Part shown: positions 23,801-35,500 of the stretch, in pieces
How positions within the stretch are numbered: the stretch's first letter is position 1
Layout: every line of letters begins with the position of its first letter
Assembly: GCA_025917655.1 (NCBI GenBank)
Contig: CP084611.1
Span: 4,898,001-4,962,000, forward strand
Origin: Chlorella sorokiniana
Lineage: Eukaryota > Chlorophyta > Trebouxiophyceae > Chlorellales > Chlorellaceae
Length of the DNA: 64,000 nt
Direction: 5' to 3'
The notes under the pieces: generated by a model
Database searches by the model: none
What the model saw: only the letters and a program-made list of their open reading frames with translations
Told to the model about the DNA's origin: nothing
Position numbers and translations under genes: made by a program

Positions 23801-25252
23801 CGGCCGCCGCCGCGGGCCCTGGCGGTCTGGCCGCGCTGATGCTGCAGGCGCAGCACGCGGCCGCTGGCGGCGCCGCCGCCGTGGCGGCGTTCTCGCCACC
23901 GGGGGCCTGGAGGCGCTGCAGCGCGCGGCGGCGGCCAACCCTGCGCTGGCGGCGCTGGCGCAGCGCGGCCCGGCAGCTGCCGTGCAGCTGCAGGCCATGC
24001 TGCAGCTGCACCAGCTGCAGGCGCAGCAGGCCGCCGCCGCCTCCCCCCCGCCCTGCTCCAGTCGCTGCAGCAGCAGCAGCAGGGCGGCCGCCCCCGGCGC
24101 TCGCCACCCCGCAGGCGCAGCCGCCGGCCCAGCGCTGCTGCAGGCGGCGCCCGGCAGCCCGGGGGGCGGCCCTGCCGCCGCCGCCATGCTGCAGCACGCG
24201 CTGCAGGTGCAGGCGGCCATGGCTGCGTCTGGCGCGCTGGCGGCGTTCGGCTCGCCGCCGGCAGCCAAGCCAGGCAGCCCCAAAGCCGCGGCAGCGCCGC
24301 AGGCCAAGCCTGCCAAGGAGGCGGGCAGCGCCGCCGCGCAGGAGCCAGCCGCGCTTCAGCAGGATGGCCCCGGGCCGCATCAGACCCACCAGCGGCGGCA
24401 CGGCCGCAGCAACCCTGCGCCCAGCCCGCGCAGCCTGCCGCCGCTCCCACCGAGGCCTCCTCGGCGCCTGCTGAACAAGCAACGCCCGCGGGGCAGGCAG
24501 GCAGCCCCCGCGGCGAGCCCCCGCAGCAGCAGGAAGCGGCGGCGCTTGAGGCTGACGCGCCAGGCGGCGGCGCGCAGCAGCGGCTGCAGCAGCAGGGGGC
24601 GGCAAAGGCGCCGCCGCCACAGCAGCAGCATGCGGCGCAGGTGCCGGCCGCCGCAGCGCCCGCAGCGGGGTCGCCAGGGGGTGAAGGGGCGCCTGCTGTT
24701 GGGGAAGCAGCAGCAGCCCAGGCCCCAGCCCCAGCCACAGCCGTGGCGCCGGCGGCGGATGAGGAGATGCCGGATGCGCCGCCCGATGCTGCAGCGCCCG
24801 AGCCAGCGGCGGCGGCGGAACCGCCGGCTGAGCCTGCGCCTGCCACGGCCCAGCAGCCTGCTGAGCCTGCTCCTGAGCCTGCTCCTGAGCCTGCTGAGCC
24901 CGCTGAGCCTGCGCCGCAAGAGGGTGCAACAAAGTCGGCAGCTGCAGCGGCCGACGGCGCCGCCGCTGCACCTGGTTCCGCGGCGGAGGCCCCGCCTGCT
25001 GCCGTGGAGGGCGCGCCGCCGTCGGGGGATGTGGAGATGGCTGAGGCGGCGCCGCTGGACGGGCCGGAAGCGGCGGCCGCCCCGCCGTGGCAGCTGCCGT
25101 GGCAGCTGCGCCGCAGTAGGGGCTTCTCCTGCTCACAAACGTCCTTGTTTCCGTTTCTCTCGCTGACGTCTGTTTTCTCGTCTGCACCCCACCCTTCCTC
25201 GCTTCCTGTACCTGCCTTGCAACTGCGCCAGCCCACTGCGCGCTGCCGCTGA
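14846..25252 (+). CDS. NCoR/SMRT/POWERDRESS-type SANT-domain corepressor
   Basis: Large nuclear scaffold protein expected to recruit and activate a class I HDAC. The N-terminus is Arg/Gly/Ser-rich (15000-16350). A helical segment, MDILGEIEELDGQLAELAGQ, starts at 16460. An acidic stretch with DDDDSGSDVSDVELSEVEGS (near 16870) follows. The next blocks match NCoR order: VLRQAQRRAAEAHAEL (near 17310), ELPALPQYRRNLESHCM (to 17670), LRREFRDQLRRHVELAVQYR (near 17965), DYIRSDYEEKQAIATLQAIE (near 18680), then SANT1 with RPWTEEERKVFADKFLLHHK (to 19288) and DFPKIATFLPG plus TVEEVVRLYYAIQ (19487-19560). SANT2 is LDIRFTQAVRLFGRDLK plus AISAFLGRKTVAACRLYWSR (21680-22020). The rest is low-complexity Ala/Pro/Gln sequence to about 25252. 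The frame jumps by one base at several G/C runs (near 15070, 15530, 16865, 19530, 23900). Start and end are approximate. Confidence 0.85.
18155..18252. repeat. two-copy tandem repeat in a corepressor intron
   Basis: A unit of about 43 bp containing TTTTGGGGGCAGCCGCTCCT is repeated back to back. It sits in an intron after the Gln-rich end of an exon (near 18107). Confidence 0.75.
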
Positions 25253-25550
25253 CCGGCCCCTGTCCTGACGTCCCACCCAGACCCCTCACTCGAACCCACA
25301 CACGTCTCTCTCCGTTTTGCCCCCCGTCTATCCTTGTGCTGAGCACCGCTTGCGTGGCTTTCGCCGGCGACCCTGTAACTGGGTTTCTGACTTATTTCAA
25401 TTTTCACCTGCAACCAAACGTGTCTCACTGCTGGGTTTCATTGCTGGCTGGGCGCGTCTCCTGCTCTCACATGCAGCAAAGTTGAAAGTGTGCAGTAACG
25501 TGGGCAAGGCAAGCAGCCAGCCGTCGGGGCAGGCTGCCGGGCGGCCGGGG

Positions 25551-26156
25551 TCAGTCGCGCCGCGTGCGCCGCCGCCGTCCCGCGCGCTCGCCTGCGCCGC
25601 CGCTGCCCCCGTCGGCGGCGGGCGCTGCTGGTGTGGCAGCCACGGCAGGGCTGTTCAGCTGGCGGACGTAAACCAAGGTCGTCTTCAGGGTGAAGATAAT
25701 CCTGCAGGCAGCAGAACAACAGCCATCCAATAAAGGTTCTGCAACAGGCTGCACTGCGTGGAAGCAAGCAGCAGTAGAGGCAACAGCGGCCGACAGCGGG
25801 CAGAGGGCGGCGGCTGCGCGGACCAGAAGACGAGGAGCAGCTGCAGGAACTGCCGCCACTGCGGGTCCCGCAAGCGCTGCTGCACGTTAGTGATGATCCA
25901 GCCGCCGCCGCTGCCAACAGTGAGTCCCAGCATCAGCCGGCCATTCTTCGTGTCAAACGGGCTGCAGGCCGGCGGGGGAGGCGGGTGCGGCGGCGGTCGA
26001 CAGCCAGGGGACGGCCTGCCCTAGAGTCTCCGCGCTTGGAGACCCGAGCATTGCGAGGAAAGGGGAGTCAAGCGTGCAGCCCACAGGCGGGACGGCAGCC
26101 CCTTCGGGAACGAAGCTCCGACGCGCATTACAGAGCAGGAAGCTAGATTCACTCAC
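25551..26156 (-). CDS. small unknown protein with a hydrophobic helix
   Basis: Not recognised. A middle exon (about 25960-25800) reads PFDTKNGRLMLGLTVGSGGG then WIITNVQQRLRDPQWRQFLQ and a hydrophobic run, LLLVFWSAQ. A last exon after a CTGCAG acceptor (near 25705) reads RIIFTLKTTLVYVRQLNSPA and ends in an Arg-rich tail at 25551. The middle exon is preceded by a good polypyrimidine tract and CTGCAG, which supports splicing. The first exon (up to 26156) is uncertain. The likely size is about 100-140 residues with one membrane-associated segment. It is tail to tail with the corepressor. Confidence 0.5.
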
Positions 26157-26558
26157 TACATGTCGAGTTTATTGGTAGAAGACTGCGAAGCCGCCTATTG
26201 ACAAGCACCGCTGCGAGATGATGTTTGTTGCGATGTCGAGATGCGGTGGAGTTTGGGTTGTTGAAATGGGCAAAACACGGTAACAAGGTAGGCAACCTTC
26301 AAAGGAGTGCTTGAGGAGCCTAATGAGCTAACCTGGGGTGCACCCTGTGCACAGCTGTGCAGGATGCGGGGAGCCCACCTGGCCCCACAATGAAGCTGTG
26401 GCTTATAGCAGGACTGACTACATGGCAGTCAATAGCCATCTGCAAGTGAGCCATCAAGCATCAAGGATGGGTGTGGCAGGGTCCAACATTTGCAACGCAT
26501 GGCTGTCGGAATTACGGTCTGGTGCGCCGCCGCCCCTCCGGTCAGCCATAACTGGCCA
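26157..26558. other. short intergenic interval
   Basis: About 400 bp, AT-richer at 26150-26330, between the start region of the small gene and the stop of the exonuclease gene. It probably holds the 3' UTR and the promoter of the small gene. Nothing else was seen. Confidence 0.45.
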
Positions 26559-29500
26559 TCACTCCGCGCTTCCTCTTTCCTCTTCCGCTTGCTGCTGCAG
26601 CCGCTGCTCCTCCTCCTCCTCTCTGCGGTACACAGAGTGCTGCCCAAATTGGCGACGGGAGAAGTGGTAAGAGCTCCACCCGGGGGCAGGTGCTGCAGCA
26701 GGGGGAGGCGGGAGGCGTGTGAGTGAAGGAGCCAGCGGAGCCCAGCCAGGGCTCGGGAAGAAAGCGTGGAAGGACAGGGGACGCCGCCGCCCTGCGCTCC
26801 AGGCTCCTCCTCTGCGCGCAACGTTGGGAGCTGCACGGGCGGCGCCGCCGCAACGCCTTGAAACAGCGGCAGCGGCTGGCATGGGCAGGGGCGCCGCAGG
26901 CCGCCTGTCGGCACGTGCCTGCGGCTGCAGCGCCTCGACAAAGAGCTGGCGGAAGCGGCGGCAGAGGTCCAGCAAGGCGGCGTCGCCGCCCGCCGCCGCC
27001 AGCGCCGCCACCACCTGCTGCCCGTGCCACGCATGCCCCGTGTTGCGCAGGCTGGCTATGTTTGCCGGTGCCACACTCTGCACGCTGCCTGCTTCAGGCC
27101 CAGCGGCGGCCAGCGCTGCGGCACCGCCACCGATGCTTGCAGGGAGCGCCGCCACGGCATCCTCCTCGCCCTCCCCCTCGCTGCTGCCCTCCAGTCCGCC
27201 GCCGCCGCCAGCCGCCCCAGCCCCTGCGCTGCCGCCATTCACAGCCGCGCCGTCCGCAGCAGCTGCCGCCTCAGCCGCCAGCTCGGGGGCAGCTGCCGCC
27301 CCTCTGCAACCCAGCGCTTGAGGGCGCGCCTGCGCGTGCGGGCGCGCGAGGCCTGCCCGCACAACATGCACAAGCAGGAGCGGGGAGCAACGCCGTTCGA
27401 TCAATGCCGCGCCAGCATTGATTGGTGTCGCCGCAGGAGGAGGTGCAGTGTCTGGGTGTGCAGGCCTTTCCAGCCAAGCATCCGCAGGAAAATAGATTTG
27501 CAGCCCACCTGCCAGCAGGCCCCCACACAGCTCCAGGTGAGTGAGCGGGGGGCCCGCCTCCTCCTCCTCCTCCTGCTCTTGTGGGCTGCCGCAAGCATTT
27601 GCTGCACCTGCCGGCCTGCCAGCAGCAGGTACGGCTTCCGTGCGGCTGCCCAGGAAGCTGCGCACCTGGTCCTGCAGCTGCCGCCGCTTGTGGGGCGGCA
27701 TCTGGGCGCTGTACCGCTGCAGCGCCAACGCGGCGCGCCGCACATTGAAGGGGTGCATGTTGGAGGCAAGCTGCGCCTGTTCGGCAGCTGCTGATACCGC
27801 TAGAGCCTCGCCAGCCCCACGCACAGTTCCATCCTGGCCAGACAGCTCCTCCAGCTCCTCTTCATTGCCTCCTTTGCAGGCGTTGCTGCGCCGCGGTGGC
27901 GGCGGCATGAGCGGCACCGCCAGCTCATCTGCCAGCTGGCGCTTCAAGCGCTCGGCGGCAGCATGTGCCGCCTCGTGGCACGTCACGCACAGCAGGACCA
28001 CGTCGTGGGAGCGGTGCGATTTGAGCCGTACCGGCATGGCGCGGCGGTAACAGGCGGGCACGACGCGGTACCTGAAAATGATGCACACAAAAGGCGGTGC
28101 AGTGATGCAGATCAACATGTTTGCAGATGTGACGGCTTGCTGACCCTGGCCCCTGCCTGGCCGCAACAGGCAGCAGCCACAAACCGCCGGACAGCCTCAC
28201 CGCAAATAATGTCCCTCCTCCCCGCAAGCCACACACTGGTTGCGTTTGCTGACGGTGTAGAAGCCTGCGCGGGGGGGGCACGGCAGGGGTCAATAAGAAG
28301 TCGTGAAACCAGAGGCGCCGGTGCAGGAGAGGCTGCAGACGTCAGGCAGAACACCGGCAGCAGGAAAAGGGGCCACCATGTGCACGGGGCAGCAATGGCC
28401 ATTGCAGGCTCACAACCAGTGGCAGCGGCATGCATCCCCCGCCGGGCCTTCGTAGCGGCAGCAGCGCAGCAGCAGCAGGCCCTGAGGGGTGCTGTTTGCA
28501 GGCTGCCTGACCACCAGCCCCCCACACCCAACCCCCACACCACCCACCCGCATACTGACACCACACCTACCCGAGGTGCCCGCTTGCTGGTCCCCGGTGG
28601 TGTGCTGGAAGGTGAGCTGGATGGTGAGCGGCTCATCGGACAGCTGGCAGCAGGGGAAGGGGGCGTATGTGTGTGTGTTCGAGGGAGGGGGGAAGGGGGG
28701 GGAAGGGAGCGGCCAGGTGTTATGAGAACCCCTAGACGCGGAGGGTTGGATGACAAAGGCCAGTCAGCAAGTGCCCCTGCACAAATGCCAGGGGATATCG
28801 GCAGGCACAGGCCGGGCGGGGCCGCCTCCCTCGCCGCCCACCTTCACAGCCAGCCCCTTCTTGAGGTACCATTCCAGCTTCCGGCGATCTGCGGTACAAG
28901 GGAATCACTGAAGCACAGGACGCGGTACCACACGCGGTGCAAAGCGGCGGCCACTGACGGGGCTGCGCCCCTGGAGGTCTGCCGAACCAGAGCAACGCAG
29001 CGGCCGCAGCCTGCACACCCGTATGGCACAGCAGCTCGCCCTCGCGGCTGTACATGCGGCAGTTGTCGTACACGGCGGACTTGGCGGCGAGCGGGAGGCC
29101 AGCCGCTCCCGGAAAGCGGCCGGGTCGCATCGCCTGGCGGCGGCCTTTGCCGCCGCCGCCGCTGCCGCCGCCGCCGCCCGTGTGTCCGTGGGCGGCCGAC
29201 TGCAGCAGCTCTTGCAGCTCTGCGGAGGGCCAGGGCGCTGCCCTGCCGCCGCTTCGGAAAGCTCGGCGGCTAGAACTGGTGCAGCGGCTGCCGCCAGGGC
29301 GGGGAAGCAGCCACAGGTGGCCCCTGGGGCGGGCCCGCTGTCCCGTCTGCCCGCGCCGCAACGCCGCCTGCCGCCTCTGCTGCCGCTGCTGCCGCAGGAG
29401 CCTGGTTTGCGCTCTGCCGGGACAGCAGCTGCAGCAGCTGCCGCTCGGTGAAGGCGTGGCGGCTGAGGGCATGCATGTTGCCTGCTTCGGGGCCGCCGCC

Positions 29501-31823
29501 GCCGCCACTGCCTCGGCCAACCTCAGCAGTACGTCGTCAGGCAGTACGCACTGCAGGCCCTCGTCAGCGGTACGAGCAGCCGCGTCCCGCCAGGCGCACA
29601 GCACATGCAGGCAATCGCCCACAGCCTCCAGCCGGCGCAGCTGCTGCGGCGTCAGGCGGGCGCGGCGCTCCAGCGCGGCAGCGACGGCACGCTTTGCCAG
29701 GCCCAGCGTGGCGGCAGCCACGGCAGCCTCTGGGGGCACGGGGCGGTACAGGGCCAGCGTGACTGCCTGCGAGCGGTGTACCGCGCGTGCCAGGCGGCTG
29801 CGTGGCTGCTCCATGGCGGCCTGCAGCCGCCGCCGCTCCGCAGCAGATAGCTGCACCACAGAGGGCAGCGGCGGCGGCAACCCCGCGGGCTGCGGCTGCT
29901 GCTGCACGTCTGTCTGGTGATGTGCCTGCTGGGCTGCTGTCGGGGCTGGGGCATCAGCCCCTGCAGCCTCCTGTTCCTCCTCCTCCTCCTCCTCCGCCTC
30001 CTCTCCCCCTATGGCTGGCAAGGCCCCCTCCAAACCCTCGTGCGGCGCACGCTGTGCACCGCTGTCGCAGCGCGTTGCATGCTGTGGTCCGCCGCAGTCG
30101 CTCTGCACCAGCTCCCGTCCCAGGCAGTCGGCGATGTGCAGCAGGTGGCGCACATCGCGGCGAGCATACTCCACAAGCTCGTTGGGGAGGGGCCTGCATA
30201 GAGGCACAGCAAAGCAGGCGAGAGATTTAACGCTCCATTGAAGCCGAGCACGGCGATGTAAAAAGACGCAACAAGGTCGAAAACGTGCCGCTGCAAACAC
30301 CACTCAAGCACGCACTGGAGGCGAGGCGCAGGCAGAGATGTGATGCAGCCGCCCACCTCTGACGCCAGTCCGCCCGCTGCCCGAGCGCCTTGTCGGCCGT
30401 CAGCCCACAGAAGCGGGCGAGCAGGCTGCCCAGGGAGCGCTGCAGGTAGCCCAGCACCTGCAGCAGTTCGAGATTGTTTGGAGGGACATCGTGTAGAAAA
30501 AACAAAACATGAAAGAAAGAAAGTGAGAGAAAGGGAGGGGCTTAACCCCATGTCAGCTGTCAAGATATGGATCGCCCCAGGCCCCAAGCGCACGCCGAGC
30601 GCAGCGGGGGCGGCACGGCGAGAATGCAGTCCCGGCGCAGCATGACCACAGCGTGGCCGCAGCGCGCCTGGCAGGCCTTCTCGGTGTCAAACACGTTCAC
30701 AAGGAACAGGCCAAAGTCGCGCTGCAGCCAGAGCACGTCGCTGCCGCCGCCGTGCACCACCTGAAGCGGGGTCGCGGGGAAGGGGGCGGGGCAGTGTGGG
30801 GGCTCAATCCAAATGGGATGCAGAACATTGGGGCCAGGCGGGCGGGACGGGTATTGCAATGGAGGTGTGGGACGTATGGGGCGATGGAGGATGATTAGGA
30901 GTGGGGAAGTCGCCGGCAACATGGGAAGCGGCGCCAGGCAGGCAGGCGGCTGTGCTGCGGCGCCAGCGCGGTGCCCCATGGGCCAGGCGGGTGGGCGCCG
31001 GAAGAACCGGCGCGCTCTAATGTCCGCAGCCTGCCTACTGAATAAGCCTGGCATAAGCCTGCCTGCAGCCTGCCTGCAGCTCCGGCGTCCCACCTTGAGG
31101 ATGTGGGGGCTGCTGAGCACGGGCGCCAACAGGTGCATCTCCCGCCGCAGAGCCAGGCAGTCTATGAGGAAATCCTTGGCGCCTGCAACAGGCAGCAAAA
31201 GAAATTTGGAATCTCACTAGCACTCCATGCTTGCATGCGCGTGCAGATCACGGGTCGGAGCAGACGTAACCAGCATCCGAGCTGCTGGCGGCAGCACCGC
31301 CGCCCGCCGCCCACCCGTGCTAAGCTGCACCAGGCAGGCGCGCCCGCATAGCTGTGGGTGCTGTGGTGCTCCACATCCAGCGCCACCCGGTCCTGATCAT
31401 ACAGCTCCATGGCGGCGGCAGCAAGCTGCGGTGCTGTCGCCACCCAGGCATACTCGCGCGGCGGCGGCGCGGCGGCGGCGGCGGCGCCGCGACAGCAGCG
31501 GGGCCCTGCGGCGGGATTAGCTGCAGCAGCGGGGGCTGCAGCTGCAGCTCTGTGATGAGGGTGGCATGGGGATGCTCCAGCGGGGGTGGTGGGACAGGCA
31601 GTGGGGAAGCCTCTAGTCCAATGGCGGCTGCAGCGTCAACAGAACCGGGAGCGGCGGAGCCAGCAGTCCCAGGCAGTGCGGCCTGCGCCTCGCGACAATC
31701 TTCGGCACCCTCATTGCCGACTTCCTCTTGCTTGAGAGGGCGGCACTGCCGATAGAGCAGCCAGGCCGCCAAACCCAGGACGTTCACTGTCAGAGCCGCC
31801 GCCACAGTGTCTCTTAGCCGCAT
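26559..31823 (-). CDS. RRP6-like 3 / EXD2-type DEDDy 3'-5' exonuclease with HNH-like C-terminal domain
   Basis: Predicted 3'-5' exonuclease. The start at 31823 gives MRLRDTVAAALTVNVLGLAA, an N-terminal membrane anchor as in EXD2 and plant RRP6L3. The catalytic domain follows: DRVALDVEHHSTHSYAG (Asp and Glu of motif I, near 31370), DFLIDCLALRREMHLL (near 31170), HGGGSDVLWLQRDFGLFLVN (motif II Asp, near 30740), GYLQRSLGSLLARFCGLTAD, then RPLPNELVEYARRDVRHLLH (YxxxD motif III, near 30160). Later exons carry VYDNCRMYSREGELLCH (near 29060), DRRKLEWYLKKGLAVK (near 28870), QCVACGEEGHYLR (near 28225), YRVVPACYRRAMPVRLKSHR then SHDVVLLCVTCHEAAHAAAE (near 28050-27960), a paired-Cys/His HNH-like unit. 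The end is SYHFSRRQFGQHSVYRR plus a Glu-rich tail, stop at 26559. The block order matches plant RRP6L3. A frame jump lies in the GCG repeat near 31460-31490. Confidence 0.88.
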
Positions 31824-31859
31824 CAATAAATGTTTGTGCGAAGTTGATGTCTTTTGCAA

Positions 31860-32564
31860 TTAATTACTTGCTGCCGTCGGGCACCTTTGCGCCGAGAGCC
31901 AACGCAGCATCCTCATACGCATGCCAAAGAGCGCATTACGGCTATATTAAGCAATTGTATTGGTCGTTGAGATCTTTGGATTGGTAGCGCCACCGCTGTA
32001 AAGCCCTTGCGAGACGCACTGCACGGGCCGCTCTGCCATCTCACGCTATGTGCATGCAGCAGTTTCACGCTCGCTCTGACCTTTCTGAAAGACCTTTTGT
32101 GCGTAGCAAGTGCCCAGTTATGCAGGAGCTCCCCATTGTTGCAGTTGCCGATACCAGGGCATGCCCATTGGCTGATGGTCTTCTTTCCAATACCAACGCT
32201 GCCGCAGCGGCCAGCTGCCCACATGCCGGCTGAGTCGTGTGCCTCCTGGGGATGTCTACCAGACAGCTGATGCGTTGAGGCGAACCCAGCGCATCCACGC
32301 AGCATGTGAGGCAGAATGAATGCAGGGCTGGTAGGAAAACGTTTGGACAGCCCAGCACGGCCGACAGTTTGCAAGTTTACATGGATGGAATGCGCAGTCA
32401 GTTTGTCAGGAGCATCTGGAGCAGAGCAGGAGCGGTTGAAGGGCAATGTAGTTGGCAGGATGATCAAATTAAGGAGTTTCGAGGTGGCAAGCAGCCGGGC
32501 GGCAGCAGCACCGAGCACAGTGTTGTCACCCAGCGCGGCGTCGGCGGCCCGGCCCGCTTCGGGC
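31860..32564. other. spacer between exonuclease and transporter genes
   Basis: About 700 bp, AT-richer near 31830-31990. It should contain the exonuclease promoter and the transporter 3' UTR. A 201-codon minus-strand open frame (31913-32518) overlaps the transporter end and shows no family motif, so it is not called. Confidence 0.45.
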
Positions 32565-35500
32565 TCAGAACAAGCCGAGAGCCCTCCACCAGGCCCCGCC
32601 CAGCGCGCCCCACAGCGTGAGGTTGACCACGGTCATAAGTGCGCCATAACTGAACACCTCCTTCAGGGTCAAATAGCCTGCGGCAGGGCGGAGGGGGTCG
32701 CAGGAAGGGCGGCTTGCTCAGCAGACGCACTTGGGCACCGTTTCCGAGTAACAGCGGAAGCCTGCTTGTGAGATCACCGCGCCTGGAGCTGCTGAATCCA
32801 GTGTGTGCACTGCCCCCGCCGCTGCACCTCAACTCATCTGAATCGACGGCAACAAGAGGTGGGCCCATCACAGCCAGTCTCCCCCTCCCCACACACACGC
32901 GCGTGCACACACCCCAACATACACACCGCCCCATCTTTCCCTTCTCTTTCAACGCCAGTGCCGCACCTGCTCCGTAGTACACAGCAGCCTGGCCGGACCC
33001 GAAGTGGGTGATTGAGCCAAACAGGTTGGACATGAAGCCGAGGGAGAGGGCGGCGATGACCGGGGGCACCCCGTCGCCAGCATCATGGCCAGGAAGGCGG
33101 AGTAGAGCGCACCCACGTGCGCCGTCTGCAGGCGCGTGAGCAGCGCACAGAGAGGGAAGGAGGGGGATATGAGGGGCGGCTGACGGGCGGGCAGCCTCGG
33201 GCGCACCAGCGGCCGCAGCATGCCGAGCTGAGCGCGCCCGTGGGCGCTCTGCATTCTGCGGCAGCTGACGTGAGACAGCGCACGCCACACTCCGCCCACC
33301 AGGGCCCGCGCATTCATGCCAGCCCACCTGAGAGGCGAACATGTAGTGGAGGAGGTAGTAGGCGACGTTGAGCAGCCCAAACACGGCGGGCCAGCCCAGG
33401 TTGGCGGCCACCAGCTGGCTGCCCACCTCTGCAGAGAAGGGATGGAATGGGCGAGGCGGTGGCCGGGGGAGGGCGTGCAGCAAGGGGGCCACGTGCATCT
33501 GCCGTCGCAGGCAGCAAAACGCGCAGCAGCAGCAGCGGCGGCGGCATGGCAAGGCTTGTCAGAGCGAGGACAGCATGCAGGCAGGGCTGCTCATGCAGCG
33601 GCAGCGGCGGCGGCGGGCTCACGGTTGGCGAAGTGGGAGATCACACCCAGGCTGTTGAGCTGGCCCGACATGCCCACAAGCACTGCAGCGGGGGAGGGGG
33701 GTGGAGGAGGGGTGGAAAGGCGAAGGGCAAGCAGCGGTCAAGAGCGACAGGCGCAGCACGGCGTCACATGCTTTCTGCTTGTGAGAGGGACGCGGTTTGT
33801 TCATGTTCACACACAAGACACGCAGCGGAGATCTGGCTTCTGCAAACGCGCCCCTTGCCCAGCACATGGTGTAAGCTGTATGTCCTGCCCAGCACATGCT
33901 GCAGGCTATGCGTCCTGAAGCTCACCGGCAAACCAGAAGAGCGTGTCCCATGCGGCCGGGTAGGCGAGGCACTCGCGCCACTGCAGCACGCCGCTGGCCA
34001 GCAGCAGGCACAGGCCCAGCATGGCGGTGGTGACGGCGGAGATGCCGAGCGCGTCGCCCGCCACCCACAGGCACACGGCTGCCGCCATGGTGCCCAGCAT
34101 GATGCGCTCGTCGCGGCTCATGGGCCCCATCTTGGCCAGCCGCTCGTCCGCAAGCTGCGGGCGGGTGGGTGGGTGGGTGAGGGGGGCCGGGTGGGCGGGT
34201 GGACGGGTGGATGGGTGGGTGGGTGGGTGAGGGGGCCGGTGGGCGGGTGGGGGGTGGGTGGGTGTACTCAGGGAAAATGAGCAAGGAACGGAGATGGAGA
34301 GCGTCTGAAAGAGAGCGCGGACGGCAAGGTTGCAGGCACGGCGATGGCGTGCTGAAGCCAGGCAGCGTGTCTTCACAGCCTCTCGGCTCTCCGCCATCCT
34401 AGCCCAGTCCGCGCTGCTCTGCAACCCCGCACTCGTACTGCAGCGAGCGCCCACTCGCCTTGGGCGCATCGGGGTGTCCTTGATTTCCGGAGGGAAGAGC
34501 TTGTACATGATGAGGGGGTGATGAGCAGGCCGGTGAGGGCCGGCACAATGGAGGCCTGCACATTAGAAGGGGGCGGCATGGAGCCGGTTGAGGTCACGGT
34601 GGTCAGCAGCTCATTGTATGAAAAGCACCCCACAACAAATGTATGAGCAGGGGTTGCATGGACAGTGCACACTGCCAGTTGGAGGCTGGTCCCTCTCATG
34701 CGGCAGAGGGCGAGGCGCCACATCAGGCGCCTCTGGTTGCCGCCGCCCTCTCTCGAAACCCTCTTAACGGAACATCAGCCCCGTCGCCACCGCACGCTTG
34801 CAGCACACCTGCCCCATCACACCACAGCACAGCCCCTGCCAGCGCAGCGCCCGCACATCTCTTCCAAGCACAGCCCCTCCAAGCGCAGCGCCCGCACAGC
34901 GCTGCCAAACACAGCCCTTCCCAGCGCCCCGCACAGCGCTGCCAAGCACAGCGCCCCACCTTGACCCATGTGACCCAGGCGTTGGGCACAGCCCCCCATC
35001 TCCGCGGCCAGCTTCATGCACAGCAGATTCTGGGCGGCGGCGGTGAGGAACATGGCGGAGGAGTTGACCGAGCCCTGCAGCTGGGACTGCACCAGGAAGG
35101 CGCCCAGCTTCTTGCGGGAGGGGTCGTCTGGGGGAAGGGGGAGGGGGGGGGGGGGCGGGGGACAGCAGAGGGAGGTAAGGCAGGGGTGGGGATGGCAGGA
35201 GCGAGGACGGCAGGAAGGGAGGCACAGGGAGGTGGGCAGGGCAAAGCCTGGGGCCGATCGCGCAGCTACGAACAGCAGCACAGGGCGGCAGGGCAGGCGT
35301 GGTCCCTCGGGCTCACTTGGCTTGCTGCCGGCGCTGAGGGAGAGCGAGTTGATGATGGGCATGAAGATGCCGCCGGCGCGGGCGGTGGTGGAAGGCATGG
35401 CCGGCGCGATGAGAGCTTCCGCCACAGACAGCCTGCGCAGCGGCGCGCAGGACAGCTGGCGCTCAGCATGCCAGCCTAAGAACGGCGGGCAACGGGCCAG

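Noticed and set aside
23383-25428. 681-codon open frame on the minus strand, opposite the corepressor gene
   Set aside because: It mirrors the Ala/Pro/Gln-rich coding strand; very high GC removes stop codons from all frames. No domain, and the plus strand explains the region.
31913-32518. 201-codon minus-strand open frame between exonuclease and transporter
   Set aside because: No recognisable motif. It lies in an AT-richer UTR-like spacer directly downstream of the transporter stop.
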